Notes under the pieces: generated by a model
The model's input: only the letters and a program-made list of their open reading frames with translations
Databases searched by the model: none
What the model was told of the DNA's origin: nothing
From: Synchiropus splendidus
Taxonomy: Eukaryota > Chordata > Actinopteri > Syngnathiformes > Callionymidae
DNA: 64,000 bases
Assembly: GCF_027744825.2 (NCBI RefSeq)
Contig: NW_026527058.1
Coordinates: forward strand, 434,001 to 498,000
Direction: 5' to 3'
Shown here: piece by piece, positions 14,790 through 28,599 of the stretch
Layout: each line of letters begins with the position of its first letter
How positions within the stretch are numbered: position 1 is the stretch's first letter
Made by a program: the position numbers and the translations under genes

Positions 14790-15140
14790 AGCTGTCTGAA
14801 GTGTTTTTCCAAAGTTATCAACATTTTTATGTTTGGCGTTCCGGAACCCACCTTATTGAAAACGCCTTTTCTGCATTGTGCCATAACTTTGCAGGGAAGG
14901 TTCAGAACATGAAATTTTCACATCCCACTATAGCAGAAAGGGTATTTCTAGTAATTGCACATCAAATCTAAGCTGTCTGAAGTGTTTTCCCAAAGTTATC
15001 ATATTTTTTTTGTTTGGCGTTCCGGAACCCACCTTATCTCAGGCTGAAAACGCGTTTTCTGCATTGTGATATAACTTTGCAGGGAAGCTTCAGAAAATGA
15101 AATTTTAACCTGCCACTATAGCAGAAAGGGTCCTTCTAGT
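14790..15140 (+). repeat. Satellite pair with 7-bp deletion, also found at about 34.05-34.40 kb
   Basis: At 14856/14857 a monomer lacks seven bases (CTCAGGC), reading CACCTTATTGAAAACGCC. The next monomer reads GTTTTCCCAAAGTTATCATA and has GTGATATAACTTTGC. The same deletion occurs at 34113/34114 with the same following monomer, at a distance of 19257 bp. Two independent rare markers in the same order point to descent from one copied segment. Confidence 0.8.
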
Positions 15141-16100
15141 AGTTGCACATCAAATCTAACCTGTCTGAAGTGTTTTTCCAAAGTTTTCAACATTCTTATG
15201 TTTGGCGTTCTGGAATCAACCTTATCTCAGGCTGAAAACACGTTTTCTGCATTATGCCATCACTTTGCAGGAAAGCTGCAGAACATGAAATTTTCAAATC
15301 CCATTATAGCAGAAAGGGTCTTTCTAGTAGTTGCACATCAAATCTAAGCTGTCTGAAGTGTTTTTCCAAAGTTATCATAATTTTTTGTTTGGCGTTCCGG
15401 AACCCACCTTATCTCAAGCTGAAAACGCGTTTTCTGCATTGTGCCATAACTTTGCAGGAAAGCTTCAGAACATGAAATTTTCAACTCCCACTATAGCAGA
15501 AAGGGTCTTTCTAGTAGTTGCAGGTCAAATATAAGCTGTCTGAAGTGTTTTTCCAAAGTTATCAACATTTTTATGTTTGGCGTTCCGAAACCCACCTTAT
15601 CGCACTCTGTAAGCGCGTTTTCTGCATTGTGCCATAACTTTGCAGGGAAGCATCAGAACATGAAATTTTCAACTCCCACTATGACAAACAGGGTCTTTCT
15701 AATAGTTGCACATCAAATCTAATCTGTCTGAAGTGTTTTTCGAAAGTTATCAACAATTTTATGTTTGGCTTTCCGGAACCCACCTTATCTCAGGCTGAAA
15801 ACGCGTTTTCTGCATTGTGCCATAACTTTGCAGGAAGCTTCCGAACATGAAATTTTCACCTCCCACTATAGCAGAAAGGGTCTTTCTAGTAGTTGCACAT
15901 CAAATCTAAGCTGTCTGAAATGTTTTTTCCAAAGTTATCAACATTTTTATGTTTGGCGTTCCGGAACCCACCTTATCTCAGCCTGAAAACGCGTTTTACG
16001 CATGGTGCCATAACTTTGCAGGGAAGCTTCAGAACATCAAATTTTCACCTCCCACAATGGCAGAAAGGGTCTTTTATCGTAGTTGCACATCAAATCTAAG

Positions 16101-16288
16101 CTGTCTGAAATGTTTTTCCAAAGTTATCAACATTTTTATGTTTGGCGTTCCGGAACCCACCTTATCTCAGGCTGAAAACGCGTTTTCTCCATTGTGCCAT
16201 AACTTTGCAGGGAAGCTTCAGAACATGAAATTTTCACCTCCCACTATAGCAGAAAGGGTCTTTCTAGTAGTTGCACATCAAATCTAAG
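16101..16288 (+). repeat. Reference satellite monomer, 188 bp
   Basis: This copy is close to consensus and serves as the phase reference. It starts at CTGTCTGAA, and the next monomer starts at 16289. It carries three perfect palindromes: GTTCCGGAAC at 16147-16156, GAAAACGCGTTTTC at 16174-16187 (with an MluI site) and GAAGCTTC at 16212-16219 (with a HindIII site). Their centres are 29 and 35 bp apart. Because 188 is not a multiple of three, the reading frame shifts from monomer to monomer, so short open frames across the array are not a conserved gene. Confidence 0.9.
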
Positions 16289-16559
16289 CTGTCTGAAGTG
16301 TATTTCAAAAGTTATCAACTTTTTTATGTTTGGCGTTCCTGAATCAACCTTATCTCAGGCTGAAAACGCGTTTAACGCATTGTTCCATAAATTTGCAGGG
16401 AAGCTTCAGAACATGAAATGTTCGCCTCCCACGATAGCAGATAGGGTCTTTCGAGGAGTTGCACATCAAATCTAAGCTGTCTGAAGTGTTTTTCCAAAGT
16501 TATCAACATTTTTATGTTTGGCGTTCTGGAACCCACCTTATCTCAGGCTGAAAACGCGT

Positions 16560-16640
16560 TTTCTGCATTGTGCCATAACTTTGCAGGGAAGCTTATGTTT
16601 GGCGTTCCAGAAACAACCTTATCTCAGCCTGAAAACGCGT
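16560..16640 (+). repeat. Truncated satellite monomer junction
   Basis: At about 16594 the sequence passes directly from GCAGGGAAGCTT to ATGTTTGGCGTTCC. About 108 bp of a monomer (from just after the HindIII site to just before ATGTTTGG of the next copy) is missing. Phase resumes normally afterwards. This is the largest monomer deletion I noticed, and it looks like an internal deletion or an unequal-exchange scar. Confidence 0.85.
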
Positions 16641-19582
16641 TTTACATATTTTGCCATAACTTTGCAGGGAAGCTTCAGAACATGAAATTTTAACGTCCCA
16701 CTATGGCAGAAAGGGTCTTTCTAGTAGTTGCTCATCAAATCTAAGCTGTCTGAAGTGTTTTTCCAAAGTTATTAACATTTTTATGTTTGGCGTTCTGTAA
16801 CCCACCTTATCTCAGGCTGAAAACGCGTTTTCTGCATTGTGCCGTAACTTTGCAGGGAGACTTCAGAACATGAAATTTTCTCTTCCCACTATCGCAGAAA
16901 GGGTATTTCTAGTAGTTGCACATCAAATCTAAACTGTCGAAAGTGTTTTTCCAAAGTTAACAAAATTTTTATTTTTGGCGTTTCGGAACCCACCTTATCT
17001 CCGGATGAGAATGCGTTTTCTGCATTGTGCCATAACTTTGCAGGGAAGCTTCAGAACATGAAATTTTAACTTCCCACTATAGCAGAAAAGGTCATTCGAG
17101 AAGTTGCACATAAAATCTAAGCTGTCTTGAAGTGTTTTTCTGAAGTTATCAACATTTTTATGTTTGGCGTTCCGGAACCCACCTTATCTCAGCCTGAAAA
17201 CGCGTTTTACATATTTTGCCATAACTTTGTAGGGAAGCTTCAGAACATGAAATTTTAACATCCCACCATAGAAGAAAGGGTCTTTCTAGTAGTTGCACAT
17301 CAAATCTAAGCTGTCTGAAGTGTTTTTCCAAAGTTCTGAACATTTTTATGTTTGGCGTTCTGAAATCAATCTTATCTCAGGCTGAAAACGCGTTTTACGT
17401 ACTGTGCCGTAACTTTGCAGGGAAGCTTCAGAACATGAAATTTTCACCTCCCTCTATAGCAGAAGGGGTCTTTCTAGTATTTGCACATCAAATCTAAGCT
17501 GTCGAAAGTGTTTTTCCAAAGTTATCAACATTTTTATTTTTGGCGTTTCGGAAGCGAACTTATCTCCGGATGAAAACGCGTTTTCTGCATTGTGCCATAA
17601 CTTTGCAGGGAAGCTTCAGAACATGAAATATTAACCTCCCACTATAGCAGAAAAGGTCATTCGAGAAGTTGCACATAAAATCTAAGCTGTCTTGAAGTGT
17701 TTTTCTGAAGTTATCAACATTTTTATGTTTGGCGTTCCGGAACCCACCTTATCTCAGCCTGAAAACGCGTTTTACATATTTTGCCATAACTTTGCAGGGA
17801 AGCTTCAGAACATGAAATTTTAACATCCCACTATGGCAGAAAGGGTCTTTCTAGTAGTTGCACATCAAATCTAAGCTGTCTGAAGTGTTTTTCCAAAGTT
17901 ATCAACATTTTTATGTTTGGCGTTCTGTAACCCACCTTATCTCAGGCTGAAAACGCGTTTTCTGCATTGTGCCGTAACTTTGCAGGGAGTCTTCAGAACA
18001 TGAAATTTTCTCTTCCCACTATAGCAGAAAGGGTATTTCTAGTAGTTGCACATCAAATCTTAGCAGTCTGAAGTGTTTTTCCAAAGTTCTGAACATTTTT
18101 ATGCTTGGCGTTCTGAAATCAATCTTATCTCAGGCTGAAAACGCGTTTTACGTACTGTGCCATAACTTTGGAGGGAAGCTTCAGAACATGAAATTTTCAA
18201 CTCCCATAATAGCAGAAAGGGTCTTTCTAGTAGTTGCACATCAAATCTAAGCTGTCTGAAGTGTTTTTCCAAAGTTATCAATATTTTTATGTCTGGCTTT
18301 CCGGAATCGACCTTATCTCAGGCTGAAAACGCGTTTCCTGCATTGTGGCATAACTTTGCAGGGATGCTTCAGAACATGACATTTTCACCTCCCACTGTAG
18401 CAGAAAGGGTCTTTCTAGTAGTTGCACATCAAATCTAAGCTGTCTGAAGTGTTTTTCCAAAGTTATCAACATTTTTATGTTTGGCGTTCTGGAACCCACC
18501 TAATCTCAGGCTGAAAACGCGTTTTCTGCACTGTGCCATAACTTTGCAGGGAAGCTTCAGAACATGAAAATTCCACCTCCCACTATATCAGAAAGGGTAT
18601 TTCTAATAGTTGCACATCAAATCTAAGTTGTCTGAAGTGTTTTTCCAAAGTTATCAACATTCTTATGTTTGGCGTTCCGGAATCAACCTTATCGCAGACT
18701 GAAAACGTGTTTTCTGCATTGTGCCATAACTTTGCAGGGAAACTTCAGAACATGAAATTTTCACGTCCAACTATAGCAGAAAGGTTCTTTCTAGTAGTTG
18801 CACATCAAATCTAAGCTGTCTGAAGTGTTTTTCGAAAGTTATCAACATTTTTATGTTTGGCGTTCTGGAACCCACCTAATCTCAGGCTGAAAACGCGTTT
18901 TCTGCATTGTGCCATAACTTTGCAGGGAAGCTTCAGAACATGAAATTTTTACCTCCCACTATAGCAGAAAGGGTCTTTCTAGTAGTTGCACATCAAATCT
19001 AAGCTGTCTGAAGTGTTTTTCGAAAGTTATCAACATTTTTATGTTTGGCGTTCCGGAACCATCTTATCTCAGGCTGAAAACGCGTTTTACGCATTGTGCC
19101 ATAACTTTGCAGGAAAGCTTCACAACATGAAATTTTGACATCCCACTATAGCAGAAAGGGTCTTTCTAGTAGTTGCACATCAAATCTAAGCTGTCTGAAG
19201 TGTTTTTCCAAAGTTATCAACATTCTTATGTTTGGCGTTCCGGAATCGACCTTATCTCAGGCTGAAAACGTGTTTTCTGCAATGTGCCATAACTTTGCAG
19301 GGAAGCTTCAGAACATGACATTTTCAACTCCCACTATAGCAGAAAGGCTTTTTCCAGTAGTTGCACATCAAATCTAAGCTGTCTGAAGTGTTTTTCGAAA
19401 GTTATCAACATTCTTATGTTTGGCGTTTCGGAATCAACCTTATCTCTGGCTGAAAACGCGTTTTCAGCATTGTGCCATCACTTTGCAGGAAAGCTGCAGA
19501 ATATAAAATTTTCACCTCCCACTATAGCAGAAAGGGTCTTTCTAGTAGTTGCACATCAAATCTAAGCTGTTTGAAGTGTTCT

Positions 19583-20998
19583 ACGAAAGTTATCAACATT
19601 TTTATGTTTGGCGTTCCGGAATCGACCTCATCTCAGGCTGATAACGCGATTTACGCATTCTGCCATAACTTTGCAGGGAAGCTTCTGAACATGAAATTTT
19701 CAAATCCCACTATAGCAGAAAGGGTCTTTCTAGTAGTTGCACATCAAATCTAAGCTGTCTGAAGTGTTTTTCGATAGTTTTCAACATTTTTATATTTGGC
19801 GTTCCTGAATCGACCTTATCTCTGGCTGAAAAGACGTTTTCTGCATTGTGCCATAACTTTGCAGGGAAGCTTCAGAACATGAAATTTTCAACTCCCACTA
19901 CAGCAGAAAGGGTCTTTCTAGTAGTTGCATGTCAAATCTAAGCTGTCTGAAGTGTTTTTCCAAAGTTATCAACATTTTTATGTTTGGCATTCCAGAATCG
20001 ACCTTATGTCCGGCTGAAAATGCGTTTTCTGCATTGTGCCATAACTTTGCAGGGAAGCTTGAGAACATGAAGTTTTAACCTCCCACTATAGCAGAAAAGG
20101 TCATTCTAGTAGTTGCACATCAAATCTAAGCTGTCTTGAAGTGTTTTTCTGAAGTTATCAACATTTTTATGTTTGGCGTTCCGGAACCCACCTTATCTCA
20201 GCCTGAAAACGCGTTTTACATATTTTGCCATAACTTTGCAGGGAAGCTTGAGAACATGAAGTTTTAAGCTCCCACTATAGCAGAAAGGGTCTTTCTCGTA
20301 GTTGCTCATCAAATCTAAGTTGTCTGAAGTGTTTTTCGAAAGTTATCAACATTTTTATGTTTGGCGTTCCGGAATCGACCTTATCTCAGGCTGATAACGC
20401 GATTTACGCATTCTGCCATAACTTTGCAGGGAAGCTTCTGAACATGAAATTTTCAAATCCCACTATAGCAGAAAGGGTCTTTCTAGTAGTTGCACATCAA
20501 ATCTAAGCTGTCTGAAGTGTTTTTCGATAGTTTTCAACATTTTTATATTTGGCGTTCCTGAATCGACCTTATCTCTGGCTGAAAAGACGTTTTCTGCATT
20601 GTGCCATAACTTTGCAGGGAAGCTTCAGAACATGAAATTTTCAACTCCCACTACAGCAGAAAGGGTCTTTCTAGTAGTTGCATGTCAAATCTAAGCTGTC
20701 TGAAGTGTTTTTCCAAAGTTATCAACATTTTTATGTTTGGCATTCCAGAATCGACCTTATGTCCGGCTGAAAATGCGTTTTCTGCATTGTGCCATAACTT
20801 TGCAGGGAAGCTTGAGAACATGAAGTTTTAACCTCCCACTATAGCAGAAAAGGTCATTCTAGTAGTAGCACATCAAATCTAAGCTGTCTTGAAGTGTTTT
20901 TCTGAAGTTATCAACATTTTTATGTTTGGCGTTCCGGAACCCACCTTATCTCAGCCTGAAAACGCGTTTTACATATTTTGCCATAACTTTGCAGGGAA
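19583..20998 (+). repeat. Tandem duplication of a four-monomer segment, offset 753 bp
   Basis: The segment of about 19583-20245 is repeated at about 20336-20998. Shared private variants are GATAACGCGATTTACGCATTC (19641 and 20394, beginning at ATAACG), AAGCTTCTGAACATG, TCGATAGTTTTCAAC, GAAAAGACGTTTTCTG, GTTGCATGTCAAATC and TTATGTCCGGCTG. The 753-bp offset is four monomers plus one base, because one unit is of the 189-bp subtype. Confidence 0.85.
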
Positions 20999-23900
20999 GA
21001 TTCAGAACATGAAATTTTAACATCCCACTATAGCAGAAAGGGTCTTTCTAGTAGTTGCTCATCAAATCTAAGTTGTCTGAAGTGTTTTTCCAAAGTTATC
21101 AACATGTTTATGTTTGGCGTTCCGGAACCCACCTTATCTCTGGCTGTAAACGCGTTTTCTGCATTGTGCCTTTACTTTTCTGGGGAGCTTCAGAACATGG
21201 AATTTTCACATCCCACGATAACAGAAAGGGTCCTTCTAGTAGTTGCACATCAAATCTAAGCTGTCTGAAGTGTTGTTCCAAAGTTATCAACATTTTTATG
21301 TTTGGCGTTCTGGAACCCCCCTTATCTCAGGCTGAAAACGCGTTTTCTGCATTGTGCCATAACTTTGCAGGGAAACTTCAGAATATGATATTTTAACCTC
21401 CCGCTATTGCAGAAAGGGTCTGTCTTGTAGTTGCACATCAAATCTAAGCTGTCTGAAGTGTTTTTCCAAAGTTATCAACATTTTTATGTTTGGCGTTCCG
21501 GAACCCACCTTATCTCAGGCTGAAATCGCGTTTCCTCCATTGTGCCATAACTTTGCAGGGAAGCTTCAGAACATGAAATTTTCACCTCCCACTATAGCAG
21601 AAAGGGTCTTTCTAGTACTTGCACATCAAATCTAAGCTTTCTGAAGTGTATTTCAAAAGTTATCAACTTTTTTATGTTTGGCGTTCCTGAATCAACCTTA
21701 TCTCAGGCTGAAAACGCGTTTAACGCATTGTTCCATAAATTTGCAGGGAAGCTTCAGAACATCGAATTTTCAACTCCCACTATAGCAGAAAGGGACTTTC
21801 TAGTAGTTGCACATCAAATCTTAGCAGTCTGAAGTGTTTTTCCAAAGTTCTGAACATTTTTATGTTTGGCGTTCCGGAACCCACCTTATCTCAGGCTGGA
21901 AACGCGTTTTCTGCATTGTGCCATAACTTTGCAAGGAAGCTTCAGAACATGAAATTTTAAACTTGCGCTATAGCAGAAAAGGTCTTTCTAGTAGTTGTAC
22001 ATCAAATCTAAGCTGTCTGAAGTGTTTTTCCAAAGTTATCCACATTTTAATGTTTGGCGTTCCGGAATCGACCTTATCTCAGGCTGTAAACGCGTTTTAC
22101 GCATGGTGCCATAACTTTGCAGGAAAGCTTCAGAACATTAAATTTTCAACTCCCACTATAGCAGAAAGGGTCTTTCTAGTAGTTGCACATCAAATCTAAG
22201 CTGTTTGAAGTGTTTTTCCAAAGTTATCAATATTTTTATGTTTGGCTTTCCGGAATTGACCTTATCTCAGGCTGAAAACGCGTTTTCTGCATTGTGCCGT
22301 AACTTTGCAGGGAAACTTCAGAACATGAAATTTTCTCCTCCCACTATAGCAGAAAGGGTATTTCTAGTAGTTGCACATCAAATCTTAGCAGTCTGAAGTG
22401 TTTTTCCAAAGTTCTGAACATTTTTATGTTTGGCGTTCTGAAATCAATCTTATCTCAGGCTGAAAACGCGTTTTACGTACTGTGCCATAACTTTGCAGGG
22501 AAGCTTCAGAACATGAAATTTTAACCTCCCACTATAGCAGAAAGGGTCTTTCTAGTATTTGCACATCAAATCTAAGCTGTCGAAAGTGTTTTTCCAAAGT
22601 TATCAACATTTTTATTTTTGGCGTTTCGGAAGCGAACTTATCTCCGGATGAAAACGCGTTTTCTGCATTGTGCCGTAACTTTGCAGGGAAGCTTCAGAAC
22701 ATGAAATATTAACCTCCCACTATAGCAGAAAAGGTCATTCGAGAAGTTGCACATAAAATCTAAGCTGTCTTGAAGTGTTTTTCTGAAGTTATCAACATTT
22801 TTATGTTTGGCGTTCCGGAACCCACCTTATCTAAGCCTGAAAACGCGTTTTACATATTTTGCCATAACTTTGCAGGGAAGCTTCAGAACATGAAATTTTC
22901 TCTTCCCACTATAGCAGAAAGGGTATTTCTAGTAGTTGCACATCAAATCTTAGCAGTCTGAAGTGTTTTTCCAAAGTTCTGAACATTTTTATGTTTGGCG
23001 TTCTGAAATCAATCTTATCTCAGGCTGAAAACGCGTTTTACATATTTTGCCATAACTTTGCAGGGAAGCTTCAGAACATGAAATTTTAACATCCCACCAT
23101 GGCAGAAAGGGTCTTACTAGTAGTTGCACATCAAATCTAAGCTGTCTGAAGTGTTTTTCCAAAGTTATCAATATTTTTATGTTTGGCGTTTTGGAATCGA
23201 CCTTATCTCAGGCTGAAAACGCATTTCCTGCATTGTGGCATAACTTTGCAGGGAAGCTTCAGAACATGAAATTTTCACCTCCCACTGTAGCTAAAAGGGT
23301 CTTTCTAGTAGTTTCACATCAAATCTAAGCTGTCTGAAGAGTTTTTCCAAAGTTATCAACATTTTTATGTTTGGCGTTCTGGAACCCACCTAATCTCAGG
23401 CTGAAAACGCGTTTCCTGCATTGTTGCATAACTTTGCAGGGATGCTTCAGAACATGAAATGTTCGCCTCCCACTATAGCAGATAGGGTCATTCGAGGAGT
23501 TGCACATCAAATCTAAGCTGTCTGAAGTGTTTTTCCAAAGTTATCAACATTTTTATGTTTGGCGTTCTGGAACCCACCTTATCTCAGGCTGAAAACGCGT
23601 TTTCTGCATTGTGCCATAACTTTGCAGGGAAGCTTCAGAACATGAAATTTTCACCTCCCACTATAGCAGAAAGTGTCTTTCTAGTAGTTGCACATCAAAT
23701 CTAAGCTGTCGAAAGTGTTTTTCCAAAGTTATCAACATTTTTATTTTTGGCGTTTCGGAAGCGAACTTATCTCCGGATGAAAACGCGTTTTCTGCATTGT
23801 GCCATAACTTTGCAGGGAAGCTTCAGAACATGAAATTTTAACCTCCCACTATAGCAGAAAAGGTCATTCGAGAAGTTGCACATAAAATCTAAGCTGTCTT

Positions 23901-24969
23901 GAAGTGTTTTTCTGAAGTTATTAACATTTTTATGTTTGGCGTTCCGGAACCCACCTTATCTCAGCCTGAAAACGCGTTTTACATATTTTGCCATAACTTT
24001 GCAGGGAAGCTTCAGAACATGAAATTTTAACCTCCCACTATAGCAGAAAGAGTCTTTCTAGTAGTTGCACATCAAATCTAAGCTGTCTGAAGTGTTTTTC
24101 CAAAGTTATCAATATTTTTATGTTTGGCGTTTCGGAATCGACCTTATCTAAGACAGAAAACGCATTTCCTGCATTGTGGCATAACTTTGCAGGGGTTCTT
24201 CAGAACATGAAATTTTCACCTCCCACTGTAGCTAAAAGGGTCTTTTATCGTAGTTGCACATCAAATCTAAGCTGTCTGAAGTGTTTTTCCAAAGTTATCA
24301 ACATTTTTATGTTTGGCGTTCTGGAACCCACCTAATCTCGGGCTGAAAACGCGTTTCCTGCATTGTTGCATAACATTGCAGGGATGCTTCACAACTTGAA
24401 ATGTTCGCCTCCCACTATAGCAGATAGGGTCTTTCGAGGAGTTGCACATCAAATCTAAGCTGTCTGAAGTGTTTTTCGAAAGTTATCTACATTTTTATGT
24501 TTGGCGTTCCGGAACCCACCTTATCTCAGGCTGAAAACGCGTTTTCTGCATTGTGCCATAACTTTGCAGGGAAGCTTCAGAACATGAAATTTTCAGCTCC
24601 CACTGTAGCAGAAAGGGTCTTTCTCGTAGTTGCACATGAAATATAAGCTGTCTAAAGTGTTTTTCCAAAGTTATCAACATTTTTATGTTTGGCGTTCCGG
24701 AACCCACCTTATGTCAGGCTGAAAACGCGTTTTCTGCATTGTGCCATAACTTTGCAGGGAAGCTTCAAAACATGAAATTTTAACCTCCCACTGTAGCAGA
24801 AAGGGTCTTACTAGTAGTTGGAAATCAAATCTAAGCTGTCTGAAGTGTTTTTCCAAAGTTATCAACATTTTTATGTTTGAAGTTCCGGAACCCACCTTGT
24901 CTCAGGCTGAAAACGCGTTTTCAGCATTGTGCCATAACTTTGAAGGAAAGCTTCAGAACATGAAAGTTT

Positions 24970-25950
24970 GACCTCCCACAATAGCATAAAGGGTCTTTCT
25001 TGTAGTTGCACATCAAATCGAAGCTTTCTGGAGTGTTTTTCCAAAGTTATCAACGTTTTTACGTATGGCGTTCCGGAACCCACCTTATCTCAGGCTGAAA
25101 ACGCGTTTTCTGCATTTTGCCATAACTTTGCAGGAAGCTTCACAACATGAAATTTTCACGTCCCACTATAGATGAAAGGGTCTTTCTAGTAGTTGTACAT
25201 CAAATCTAAGCTGTCTGAAATGTTTTTTCCAAAGTTATCAACATTTTTATGTTTGGCGTTCTGGAACCCACCTTATCTCTGGCTGAAAACGCATTTTCTG
25301 CTTTGTGCCATAACTTTGCTGGGAATCTTTAGAACATGAAATTGTAACCTCCCACAATAGCATAAAGGGTCTTTCTTGTAGTTGCACATCAAATCTAAGC
25401 TGTCTGAAGTGGTTTCCCAAAGTTATCAACATTTTTATGTTTGGCGTTCCGGAACCCACCTTTTTTCAGGCTGAAAAGGCGTTTTCTGCATTGTGCCATA
25501 ACTTTGCAGGGAAGCTTCAGAACATGAAATTTTCACCTCCCACTATAGCAGAAAGGGTCTTTCTCGTAGTTGCACATGAAATATAAGCTGTATGAAGTGT
25601 TTTTCCAAAGTTATCAACATTTTTATGTTTGGCGTTCCGGAACCCACCTTATCTCAGGCTGAAAACGTGTTTTCTGCATTGTGCCATAACTTTGCTGGGA
25701 ATCTTTAGAACATGAAATTTTTACCTCCCACAATAGCATAAAGGGTCTTTCTTGTATTTGCACATCAAATCTAAGCTATCTGAAGTGTTTTTCCAAAGTT
25801 ATCAACATTTTTACATTTGGCGCTCCGGAACCCACATTACCTCTGGCTGAAAACGCGTTTTCTGCATTGTGCCATAACTTTGCTGGGAATCTTTAGATCA
25901 TGAAATTTTAACCTCCCACAATAGCATAAAGGGTCTTTCTTGTAGTTGCA
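24970..25950 (+). repeat. Local satellite subtype ATAGCATAAAGGG
   Basis: Monomers here share CCCACAATAGCATAAAGGG and TCTTTCTTGTAGTTGC in place of ACTATAGCAGAAAGG and TCTTTCTAGTAGTTGC. The variant appears near 24981, 25357, 25733 and 25921, and several of these copies also have TTTGCTGGGAATCTTTAG. An isolated similar copy occurs near 647. The clustering suggests local amplification. Confidence 0.65.
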
Positions 25951-27104
25951 CATCAAATCTAAGCTGTCTGAAGTGGTTTTCCAAAGTTATCAACATTTTT
26001 AAGTTTGGTGTTCCGGAACCCACCTTATCTCAGGCTGAAAACGCGTTATCTGCATTGTTCCTTAACTTTGCAGGGAAGCTTCAGAACATGAAATTTTCAC
26101 CTCCCACTATAGCAGAAAGGGTATTTCTCGTAGTTGCACATGAAATATAAGCTGTCTGAAGTGTTTTTCGAAAGTTATCAACATTTTTATGTTTGGCGTT
26201 CCGGAACCCACCTTATCTCAGGCTGAAAACGCGTTTTCTGCATTGTGCCATAACTTTGCAGGAAGCTTCAGAACATGAAATTTTCACCTCCCACTATAGC
26301 AGAAAGGGTCTTTCTAGTAGTTGCACATCAAATCTAAGCTGTCTGAAATGTTTTTTCCAAAGTTATCAACATTTTTATGTTTGGCATTCCGGAATCGACC
26401 TTATCTCAGGATGAAAATGCATTTTCTGCATTGTCCCATGACTTTCCAGGGAAGCTTCAGAACATGAAATTTTGAGCTCCCACTATAGCAGAAAGGTTCT
26501 TTCTAGTAGTTGCACATCAAATCTAAGCTTTCTGATATGTTTTTCCAAAGTTATCAACATTTTTACGTTTGCCGCTCCGGAACCCACATTATCTCGGGCT
26601 GAAAACGCGTTTTCTGCATTGTGCCATAACTTTGCAGGGAAGCTTCAGAAAATGAAATTTTAACCTCCCACTGTAGCAGAAAGGGTCTTTCTAGTAGTTG
26701 CACATTTAATCTAAGCTGTCTGAAGTGTTTTTCCAAAGTTATCAACATTTTTAAGTTTGGCGTTCCGGAACCCACCTTATCGCAGGCTGAAAACGCGTTT
26801 TCTGCATTGTTCCATAACTTTGCAGGGAAGCATCAGAACATGAAATTTTCAGCTCCCACTATGACAAACAGGGTCTTTCTAATAGTTGCACATCAAATCT
26901 AATCTGTCTGAAGTGTTTTTCGAAAGTTATCAACATTTTTCTGTTTGGCGTTCCGGAACCCACCTTGTCTCAGGTTGAAAACGCGTTTTATGCATTGTGC
27001 CATAACTTTGACGGAAAGCTTCAGAACATGAAAGTTTCACCTCCCACTATAGCAGAAAGAGTCTTTTTAGTAGTTACACATCAAATCTAAGCTGTCTGAA
27101 GTGT

Positions 27105-27791
27105 TTTTCCAAAGTTATCAATATTTCTATGTTTGGCGTTCCGGAATCGACCTTATCTCAGGCTGAAAGCGCGTTTCACGCATTGTCCCATCACTTTCCA
27201 GGGAAGCTTCAAAACATGAAATTTTGACCTCCCACTCTAGCAGAAAGGGTCTTTCTAGTAGTTGCACATCAAATCTAAGCTGTCTGAAGTGTTTTTTGAA
27301 AATTATCAACATTTTTATGTGTGGCGTTCCGGAACCCACCTTATCACAGGCTGAAAACGCGTTTTCTGCATTGTGGCATTACTTTGCAGGGAAGCTTCGG
27401 AACATGAAATGTTCACCTCCCACTATGGCAGAAAGGGTCTCTCTAGTAGTTGCACATCAAATCTAAGCTGTCTGAAGTGTTTTTCCAAAGTTATCAATAT
27501 TTCTATGTTTGGCGTTCCGGAATCGACCTTATCTCAGGCTGAAAGCGCGTTTCACGCATTGTCCCATCACTTTCCAGGGAAGCTTCAAAACATGAAATTT
27601 TGACCTCCCACTCTAGCAGAAAGGGTCTTTCTAGTAGTTGCACATCAAATCTAAGCTGTCTGAAGTGTTTTTCGAAAATTATCAACATTTTTATGTTTGG
27701 CGTTCCGGAACCCACCTTATCTCAGGCTGAAAACGCGTTTTCTGCATTGTGCCATAACTTTGCAGGGAAGCTTCAGAACATGAAATTTTAA
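27105..27791 (+). repeat. Two-monomer tandem duplication, offset 376 bp
   Basis: The monomers starting near 27105 and 27481 share TCAATATTTCTATG, GGCTGAAAGCGCGTTTCACG, GTCCCATCACTTTCCAGG, CTTCAAAACATGAAATTTTG and CCCACTCTAGCAG. The offset is exactly two monomers. The copies diverge after about 300 bp. Confidence 0.8.
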
Positions 27792-28599
27792 CGCCCCACT
27801 ATTGCAGAAAGTGTCTTTCTAGTAGTTGCAAATCAAAGTTTTCTGATGAGTTTTTCCAAAGTTATCAACATTTTCATATTTGGCATTCCGGAATTGACCT
27901 TATCTCAGGCTGAAGACGCGTTTTACGCATTGTGCCATAACTTTGCAGGGAAGTTCCAGAAAATGAAATTTTCACCTCCCACTATAACAGAAAGGGTTTT
28001 TTTAGTAGTTGCACATCAAATCTAAGCTGTCTGAAGTGTTTTTCGAAAGTTATCAACATTTTTATGTATGGCGTTCCGGAATCGACCTTATCTCAAGCTG
28101 AAAACGCGTTTTCTGCATTGTGCCATAACTTTGCAGGGAAGCTTCAGAACATGAAATGTTCACCTCCCACTATAGCAGAAAGGGTCTTTCTAGTAGTTGC
28201 ACATCAAATCTAAGCAGTTTGAAGTGTTTTTCCAAAGTTATCAACATTTTTATGTTTGACGTTCCGGAATCAACCTTATCTCAGGCTGAAAACGCGTTTT
28301 ACGCATTGCGCCATAACTTTGCAGGAAAGCTTCAGAACATGAAATTTTCAATTCCCACTAAAGCAGAAAGGGTTTTTCTCCTACTTGCACATCAAATCTA
28401 AGCTGTCTGAAGTTTTTTTTTCCAAAGTTATCAACATTTTGATGTTTGGCGTTTCGGAATCGACCTTATCTAATGATGAAAACGCGTTTCCTGCATTGTG
28501 CCAAAACTTTGTAGGTAAGCTCCAGAACATGAAATTTTCACCTCCCACTATAGCAGAAAGGGTCTTTCTAGTAGTTGCACATCCAATCTAAGCTGTTTG

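Noticed and set aside
16101..16288. CENP-B box in the monomer
   Set aside because: I found no sequence resembling the 17-bp CENP-B consensus in the reference monomer on either strand.
16101..16288. DnaA-box-like GTTATCAACA and the MluI-box ACGCGT as replication or cell-cycle elements
   Set aside because: The similarity is short and expected by chance, it repeats in every monomer, and the context is eukaryotic satellite DNA.
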